DNA from: Alternaria dauci
Taxonomy: Eukaryota > Ascomycota > Dothideomycetes > Pleosporales > Pleosporaceae
NCBI RefSeq assembly: GCF_042100115.1
Contig: NC_091273.1
Location: 1,426,001 to 1,490,000 of the forward strand
Direction of reading: 5' to 3'
Length of the DNA stretch: 64,000 nucleotides
Both the position numbers and the translations under genes were made by a program. How positions within the stretch are numbered: the stretch's first letter is position 1; every line of letters begins with the position of its first letter. Below the pieces are notes generated by a model. It worked only from the letters and a program-made list of their open reading frames with translations. It was not told the origin of the DNA and ran no database searches. This document shows positions 56,870 through 64,000 of the stretch, piece by piece.

Positions 56870-57345
56870 TGTTACACGGGGTTAGGCTATACTTCTCTAG
56901 GCTCGGTCCGTACTAAGGCGAGGTAGACTAAAGCGGTAGTCCGTGAGGTATCGTATGGAATGATCAGGTGGAAAAGAGTTATCGTTGTAACCAAAGGATA
57001 AACAATACCAATTCTATAAACGATAGAATAACTAGTTGACAATCTGTGTAAGAGATGAACTATTTGAGTTAACCACAACGAGTGTAATAATGAGATCCAA
57101 CACATTCTTATACCCATTGCCATAGGTCCTGTCCTCCTTACCCTCCCTTCCAAGAGGGAGGCCTAGGAGGGCCGTGACCTCCCAATCCTCACTGGCCTCC
57201 CAGAGGCCAGGTCTTGGCGGGATGCCATTCCTTTCACGTGATCTGGGCCCCGCCCTAGATCCACTTTCGTCCATCGTGTCCGCCCGATGGTCTTCCTTCA
57301 TACGACCTGCATGAAAGGGAAGCAATTCCTTGTTACCTTGTAACA
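56870..57345 (-). repeat. 5' LTR (right)
   Basis: A 476-base copy nearly identical to the left LTR. On the element's sense strand it is followed by CTTTGACCACCTTGG and, 63 bases later, the gag ATG. I could not match a primer binding site to a particular tRNA. Confidence 0.95.
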
Positions 57346-57350
57346 GGTAG
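57346..57350. repeat. Target site duplication, right (GGTAG)
   Basis: Exact partner of the GGTAG at 50,169-50,173. Confidence 0.95.
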
Positions 57351-60300
57351 ATTAGCTTTAACTAGGACTTAGATACTAAGTATAAGACTTACTACTTTAG
57401 CCCTCTATATATAAGACTTAGAGAGATCTTAGGATTAGTTCCTCTTAACTTTATTCTCTAATAGCTAAAAGCTAAAATTAGAGAATACTTTAATATTACT
57501 AATAATATCCTTAACTAGCTAGCTTTAAGCATTATTCCTAAGAAGTTTTTAGGAAGAGACTTATATCTAGCTATAAGGTATACTAGACTAAGAAACCTAA
57601 TAGCTTTAGCTAATATTACCTCCTCTTTAGACTAATATAAAGAGAAATATAATATATTACTTTAATTCTAGTAGTTCTAAGACTAACTATTTAACCCCTA
57701 CCTACTAGATATAGATTATTAACTAGATAGGGTTAATATAGTAAATATTATCTTAGGAGGAGAAGAATCTACTCTTAGAACTCTTACTAAAGCTAATACT
57801 ATAATATACCCTAAACCTAAGAATAGTATAAGATTATAAGATATAGATAGTATAAGAAATAGAGATATCTAGAAATAAGGAAGACTTACTAAGAATAATA
57901 GAGAGTATAAGATTACTAGAGAGCTATATAAAGGTACCCCTATAGTCTCTAATAATCTTATTATAAATTCTTAGCTAATAGATACTATATATAAATACTA
58001 AGAAATATAGTAAGAAGAAGACTTATTTTCTATTATTAAGCTACCTTAGTTAGTAACTATTAATAGTAATATATCTATAAATCTAAAATAACTATAATAA
58101 GGATATAAAAAGAAAGTTATAAAATTTATAAGTACTTTACTTAAGGAAGGATTATAGGAATTACTTTACGTAAACCCTAACTATATCCTAATAGCTTTAC
58201 TTAACTAAGAAGTAAGAGGTATTACTATTATAGACTTAATAAGTTAAGAAGGACTAAAAAAGTAATTATATAATCTTTTAGATAAAGATATAGAGTTAGT
58301 TAAGGGTAGTAAAAGTATTAATATATTAGAAGTTAGGTTAGGTATAGAATCTAAGTTCTCTAAATATAACTTAGATTCTACTATATAATCTAATTAGCTA
58401 GCTATTACTAACCCTAACTTAGCTACTTATATTTCTATATAGGAATATAATTATTATAGTATAATAATATATAGTAGTAAAAAGTATAGTATACTTTATC
58501 TATATAATTTAAGTATATAAACTAGATATAGAGCTACTAGAAGAGGTAATACTTAGATTAAGGAACTAGATATACTCTCTACTAAAGTAGTATATAGTAT
58601 ATACTAATAAAATAGATAAGCCTATATATAAATAGACTTACCTAAATACTAAGTAATAATTAATAGTAACTCTATAAAGTACTTAATTAATACTAATACC
58701 TAGATAAATATCTTATAACTTAGCGTAGCTAGAGCTATAAAAATACTATATAAACTTATATATTATAAACTTAGTAATACGCCTTAAGGAGTTACCTTAG
58801 TAAATAGTATATATAATCCTTTTATTAAAATAGCTTTTAATATACTTATATAAATAGGTTTAGTAATAATACTTACTAACTTCTAAATAGTTATTAATAT
58901 TACTTAATTAGTAATACTAAGAGGTCCTTAGTATATATACGTAAAGATAACTATTTAATATAATACTTTTAGGAGAGTTATATATAAGATACTCTTAGAA
59001 GATAGTACTAAGAATATAGTTTTTATAGTATCTAACCTAGTACTATATTACCTATTATAGATAACGCCCTATAAAGATAATAAAGATTTAAAAAATAAGT
59101 AGTAGGTATAAGTATAGGGGAAGTATACCTACTTAATAATAAGTCCTTAGGATTAGGTATAATTAATATACTTATAAATAGTAATTAATATCCTCCTAAT
59201 ATAGTAAGGGTAAAGTATCTTTATAAAGTAGTATAGTCTAATCCTACTACTAGACTAAGAGAGTATAGAATAATCTTTAGTAAATAAGATATCTAAAGTG
59301 AAATATAATAGATAAATCTAGTCTTTATAATAGCTATAGGCGAAGTAGAAGACTTAGAGAGTCTACTAGAACTTAGTTAGTACGTAATTATAAGTAAGTT
59401 AAACTAAGAATATATAAACTAAGAATAATTACTTTATATCTAAAGAAATAATAACTTATATATACTATATAAAATAGTAAATAAGAAGGTCTAGCTAGTA
59501 GATATTCCTAGATAAAAGGTACTAATAGAATTTAGATATAAGGACTAGAAGGAGAGGGTAATTAAATATTAATACTTATGTATTAATATTTAAAACTCTA
59601 ATCTAGGTTCTTATAACTACTTATTTAAATAGCGCTACGCTATATTTCTAAGAGGAACCTAACTAATAATAAAAAGGATTACTAAATTATATATTAGAGA
59701 ATAGCTTATAATATAAGAGTATAATATAATAATTAAAATACTCTATAATTAAGAAGGTACACTATTATAGTAATTTAAAGAGGTAGGGTAGATTTACCTA
59801 AACATCTACCTACCCTATAAAATAAGGACTATACTATATAAAGTATAGTAGATATATAGCTTTATAGTCCTAAAGGCTCTTAAACTAAAAGTAATTATAA
59901 TAGTTAACGCGTAATTAAATAGGGGTATATAGGAAAGATATAATAGCTAATATTATAACTTATAGTACTTAGTCCCTAAGAAAGATAAAGGAGTATACTA
60001 GATTAGTAATATATAAAAACTTAATAGTATTACTATAAGAGATATAAATCTTCCTCCTACTACTAATAAGTTTTCTAAATACTTTACTAGCTATAAGATT
60101 ATATCTCTTATAAACTTATTCTTTAGCTATAACTAGATTACCCTCTACTTAGATAGTTAAGATATAATAGCTTTCTAGATACTAATTAGCCTTATTTAAT
60201 CTTATACTATAGTTATAAGTACTATAAATTTAGTTACTACCTTTTAGAGAGTAATAATAAAGATCCTAAAGGACTATTAGCTAGAGATAATACTATTTAT

Positions 60301-62846
60301 TAATAATATTACTTCTAAGGGACCTAAAATAAACTATAAAAGAGAAGAATTATTCCCTAGAGTATAATAGTATATCCTAGAATATATCTAATAACTAGAT
60401 TTAGTCCTAGTAGATATTAAATAAGTAGGAGGTATAGTAAATAAGAAGAAATACTACTTCCTTATAGAATAATTAGAAGTCGTAAGATATAAGGTAAGTT
60501 TAGATAGCTAGTACCCTAATACTAAGAAAGTTAATAAGTTTTAAACTAGCTACCTTATAAGAAGTATATAGTAGTTTAATTATTTATAGGTATTTATATA
60601 TACTACTATATTTAGGTTAACTATTCTACTCTAGTAGTAAAACCCCTATTCTATCTCCTCTAAGAGGATATAGAGTTTATATAGCTAAAGGAATAGGATA
60701 AGGCTATATATACCTTAAAATAGTCTATTCTTTTAGTACTAGTACTAGTTAATTTAGATTATTTAGATATCTTTACTAATAAAATATTCCTTATAATAGA
60801 TACTAGCTAGGATAGAGTAAGAGTATATATTAAGTAAATTAAAAAAGATAGTAAATATTACTTAGTCTAATTTAAAAGTACCCTATAGTTAGTATAAGAA
60901 TAAATATAGTATTCTATAAAGCTAGAATATAAGGTAGTATTATAGGCCTTAAAGAAGTTTTAGATATATTTATATAGAGTATACTTTACTATTAAAACTA
61001 ATATAGCTACTCTTATTACCTAACTTAATAAATCCTCTATAGATAACCTAGGATTAGTAATAAATAGATAGATATCTACTATTATACTCTAGAATTTTAA
61101 TATTAAGTATATCCTAAGTAAGAAAAATATAGTAGTAGACACTCTCTTAAGGTACCTAAAACTAAAGAGATAAGAACTACTAAAAGAACCTAAAGATAAT
61201 CTTAAAGAATTTATTAATTATATAATTAAGAATATAAATATACCTTCTTTACTATTACTAGAGGGGAGAATACTCTAGTAAGAGTTTACTAATATATTTA
61301 AATAGTACGCTTAATTCTTATTAAACCTAAAAATACTAGGAGATATAACCCTATAAGAGCTTTAGGTATAGAAAAAGAGAGCCTTAAACTTTTTTATCTA
61401 AGATAGAATACTATTTAAGAAAACCTTATATAATATAGCTATTAGGAGAGTTATAAATAATCCTAACTTATAATCTACTATAGTCTAGAATATTTATTAA
61501 TAAATTAGATATTATAGAGTAAATAGAGTATACTTAATACTTACGTAATATTACTAGTAGAATAGGATATATAACTATATTTATATATATTTAGTAATAT
61601 ACCTAGATTATTAACTAAGATTATTAAAAAAGATAGTAGATATACTTACTAAGACGTATAGCTTTATAATCTAGAAAATAGTTACTATTAATATAGTCTA
61701 TATACTATAGTACTTTAGAAAGAAATACTTAGTTATTATAAGGGACTATCTTAGTAGATAGCTAGAAGCCTACATACTATTAAATAACTAGTCTAAGACT
61801 ATTACTAAGTTTATTTATAAAGATATTATATATAGATAGAGTATAATAAGAAAACTTATAGTAGATAGTAGACTAGACTTTACTAAAGTAGTTAACTATT
61901 TAGTAAAAACCTATAAGATTAACTATATATAGTTATTAGTATATAACCTATAGGTAATAGGTAAGATTAAAGGAGGATATAAGCCTATTATAAATACTTT
62001 AGTAAAACTCCTAGGTCTATAGGTTAAGAATCTTCCTATAGTACTTCTTATAGATAGAATTTTAATATAGGAATAAACTAGCTACTCTTTATATTAGTTA
62101 ATTACTAGCTAGAACCTAGTCCTACTAATTAAACTATTACTACTAACGTAGTAGACCTTACTATTCTAGTAAGTTAAAGATTAGGTATAGCTACTTATAA
62201 TTTAAGTAATATAGTTAGATCTTAGAGATTAGTTTACTAAGGAAGCTATAGCTTATACTAACTATATATATATAGCTAAGAAAGAATATTAGGATAATAT
62301 AAAAGAAATTTACTAAGAAGATATTATACCTAGAGACTTAGTACTTCTTTAGAATTTAATATAGGAAATTAATATATTAAGAGATTAAAAGCTTAATATA
62401 AAATAGCTAGGACTATATAGAGAATAAGAGGTAAGGCCTAACTATAGAACCTACTACCTAGAAGACCTTAATAGTACTATTTTCCTATATACTATACTAA
62501 GAAAAAGGCTAAAACTCTTCTACTAGTATCTTAAAGATAATATTATAAAAGAAGATAGAGGTAATATAAAACTATAGAATCTAAGGTACTAAGAAAATAG
62601 TAGTATTATATTAGATATTCTAGTTATTCTAGATACTAAAGGATTACTACCCTAAGACTATAGACTATTAATATAACTAACTATATAATAGAAGGATAGT
62701 AGGATAGTTCTTAGAGTAGTTATTACTAAATATCTAATAAAAGAAGAATAATAGGTATATATATAAGATTAGGGAAATTCTAACTCTAGATCTAACTCTA
62801 ATACCTCCTTAGTATCTAAATAGACTATAAGATAGTCTATCTTTCT
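57351..62846 (+). pseudogene. RIP-degraded pol of a Ty3/Gypsy relic
   Basis: Plus-strand reading with stops at RIP-type codons. At 60,296-60,337 the sequence reads F-I-N-N-I, then S-K-G-P-K and a Tyr; changing the two AAT codons back to GAT gives the F-I-D-D-I..KGPK signature of one group of fungal Ty3/Gypsy reverse transcriptases. Downstream, V-[GH-like Y] followed by Y-P-N-T-K-K-V-N-K-F resembles the connection region. Near 61,955-62,000, G-K-I-K-G-G-Y-K-P-I matches the integrase motif G-x-I-E-R-G-H-K-P once RIP changes are undone. It is a different lineage from the intact element inserted in it and has no coding capacity left. Confidence 0.75.
58345..58380. repeat. 13-bp inverted repeat, copy 1
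   Basis: TAGAATCTAAGTT and its exact reverse complement flank a 10-base spacer. A nearly identical palindrome lies 4.6 kb to the right. Confidence 0.8.
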
Positions 62847-62863
62847 AAGAAGGGGAGGGAGAG
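62847..62863 (+). other. Polypurine-tract-like run of the relic
   Basis: AAGAAGGGGAGGGAGAG is followed by TAAC, a plausible polypurine tract and LTR start (former TGTAAC or similar) for the degraded element. The LTR would extend rightward, but I could not define its end or find the matching left LTR. Confidence 0.4.
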
Positions 62864-62944
62864 TAACTTTTAGTAGTACTTTAATACCTCTAAGTACTCC
62901 TTTATTAATTTAGGATAATACTAATTATTTATACTTTTTAAATA

Positions 62945-62980
62945 TAGAATCTAGGTTTATAAGCTATAACCTAGATTCTA
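62945..62980. repeat. 13-bp inverted repeat, copy 2
   Basis: TAGAATCTAGGTT and its exact reverse complement flank a 10-base spacer. Arms differ from copy 1 by one paired A/G change; the spacer is different. Confidence 0.8.
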
Positions 62981-63396
62981 TACCCTAACTACTAGAATAT
63001 ATTATAGACTATATACTATATAATAATATATTATAAATCTCTTTAGATACTAGAAAATAATAACTTAAGCGTATTTATAATACTACCTTAGGAATAGGGA
63101 GGAAGAAAATAATAATACTTAGTCTAGATCTTTATTATATAAAGTAAAACTTCTATAACTAGCTACTAAGTAGTATCTAGGCGTAGTCTTAGTATAATAT
63201 AAATAGAACGTATCTTTCTTTTCTTCCTTCTTTCTTCCTCTATTAAAAGTTATAAACCTAGAATCTATAGCCTTAGTAATAGGCTAACTTATAGCCCCTA
63301 ATAATTAGCTATTAGTTCTAATTAAAGAAGAATATAAAGGTAGAGAACCTCTCTATAGTATATACGCCTATAGTTATATATTATTATTTTACTTTT

Positions 63397-63444
63397 ACTT
63401 TTACGTGCTCTTTTACCTTTACTTTTACGTGCTCTTTTACCTTT
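63397..63444. repeat. 24-base perfect tandem duplication
   Basis: Two identical copies of a 24-base unit (ACTTTTACGTGCTCTTTTAC plus CTTT). It retains a TG dinucleotide, rare in this block. Confidence 0.9.
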
Positions 63445-64000
63445 ACTTATATTACTACCTAGGTAATATTAGCTAGGGAAGCTATAAATACACTACTATA
63501 GGATAGATAAAAGTAATACCTCTTAGCTTTAAGCTCTTAATTACCTTTTCTTTCTTTTAAACTACTCTTTATACTTAACTTAATTATACGTAAAACGTTT
63601 AAACTATAAAAGTAGTAGCTAGAAGTAGTATAAAAAAACTTCTTATACCTAATTACTTACTAGCGCACTTAGTTCTATATACTAAACTACTTTATATTAC
63701 TAAAGGAATAGTAATAGATAGCTCTAAAGAATAAGAATAAGAATAAGGATAAGGGTAAAGTATTAGTAATAATACCTCTTTCCTTATAGTTAACCCTACC
63801 TCTAATAACCTTAGGTTTATTATCTAATTTTAGTAATCTTAGAGTAGGAGATATATCTAAACTACCTAATAAAGAGTAATATATTATAATATTAAACTAA
63901 GAGCTAGTATTAGCTAAGTAAGATATTCTTAATATAGCTTAATAGGCTCTTATTAGCGTCTAAGACTTAGTATATAACCTTATTAACTAACTAGAAAATA

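Larger units (their letters stand above)
50174..57345 (-). mobile_element. Intact Ty3/Gypsy chromovirus
   Basis: A 7,172-base LTR retrotransposon in minus orientation: 5' LTR 56,870-57,345, gag, pol, 3' LTR 50,174-50,649. Both long frames are open, the LTRs differ at a single base by eye, and the target duplication is perfect, so the insertion is recent and the element may be active. Its base composition is balanced and it shows no RIP, unlike the block it sits in. It interrupts an older, RIPped Ty3/Gypsy relic. Unusual traits are a C-C-H motif array in Gag, a probable -1 frameshift site and an antisense gene. Confidence 0.97.
37916..64000. other. AT-rich, RIP-saturated repeat block
   Basis: Apart from the intact retroelement at 50,174-57,345, this block is very AT-rich and almost free of CA and TG dinucleotides, while TA, CT, AG, GG and CC remain and CG survives at scattered sites. 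That is the expected end state of repeat-induced point mutation with CpA preference. No intact coding sequence remains in the RIPped parts. Named repeat copies and the retroelement relic are listed separately; the parts 37,916-38,610, 41,913-42,168, 43,624-43,816, 44,106-45,214 and 46,642-47,575 hold sequence I cannot assign. Confidence 0.9.
62864..64000. other. AT-rich sequence right of the relic
   Basis: RIPped sequence without a recoverable frame. It may begin with the relic's 3' LTR. It contains a hairpin at 62,945-62,980 and a short perfect tandem repeat at 63,397-63,444. The block continues beyond the window. Confidence 0.45.

Overview
The window reads as nuclear DNA of a filamentous ascomycete, most likely a dothideomycete (Pleosporales-like). 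The reasons are short GT-AG introns of about 45-110 bases with CTAAC/CTAAT branch points, Pezizomycotina-type proteins (SreA-type GATA factor, Tvp15, Nuf2, homocitrate synthase), and a large AT-rich block with the signature of repeat-induced point mutation (RIP). The species call is inference; the fungal and RIP calls rest on what the sequence shows.

Bases 1-37,900 are a GC-balanced, gene-bearing segment. In order it holds homocitrate synthase (-), kinetochore protein Nuf2 (-), a large unknown basic coiled-coil protein (+), thioredoxin (+), an alpha/beta hydrolase (-), two uncharacterised proteins transcribed divergently (- and +), a POT/PTR2 peptide transporter (+), an MFS drug-type transporter (+), a GMF-family actin regulator (-) divergent from a molybdopterin-binding-domain protein (+), a Ras GTPase (+), an SreA-type two-finger GATA iron regulator (-) and the Golgi protein Tvp15 (-). 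Exon structures were assembled by hand from splice signals and checked by codon phase. The genes are mostly unrelated housekeeping and regulatory functions and do not form a cluster. Several intergenic stretches, notably 28,784-33,380, show nothing recognisable.

From about 37,915 to 64,000 the sequence turns sharply AT-rich and nearly lacks CA and TG dinucleotides, which is RIP close to saturation. This block is a stack of nested repeats. A decayed Ty3/Gypsy element (plus orientation, gag about 49.0-50.17 kb, pol about 57.35-62.8 kb) is the youngest layer's host. Around it lie at least seven copies or fragments of an approximately 1.4-kb unit with an A-rich 3' end; six of the insertions carry direct repeats of 8-16 bases, and one is 5'-truncated, so the unit behaves like a target-primed (LINE/SINE-like) retroposon.

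Inside the relic sits an intact, un-RIPped chromovirus (50,174-57,345, minus strand). It has 476-base LTRs that differ at one base, a GGTAG target duplication, a Gag with two zinc knuckles plus five C-C-H motifs, a Pol apparently reached by -1 frameshifting at A AAA AAC directly before the gag stop, and an antisense gene for a Zn2Cys6-type protein opposite the Pol tail. This element is the most interesting object in the window.
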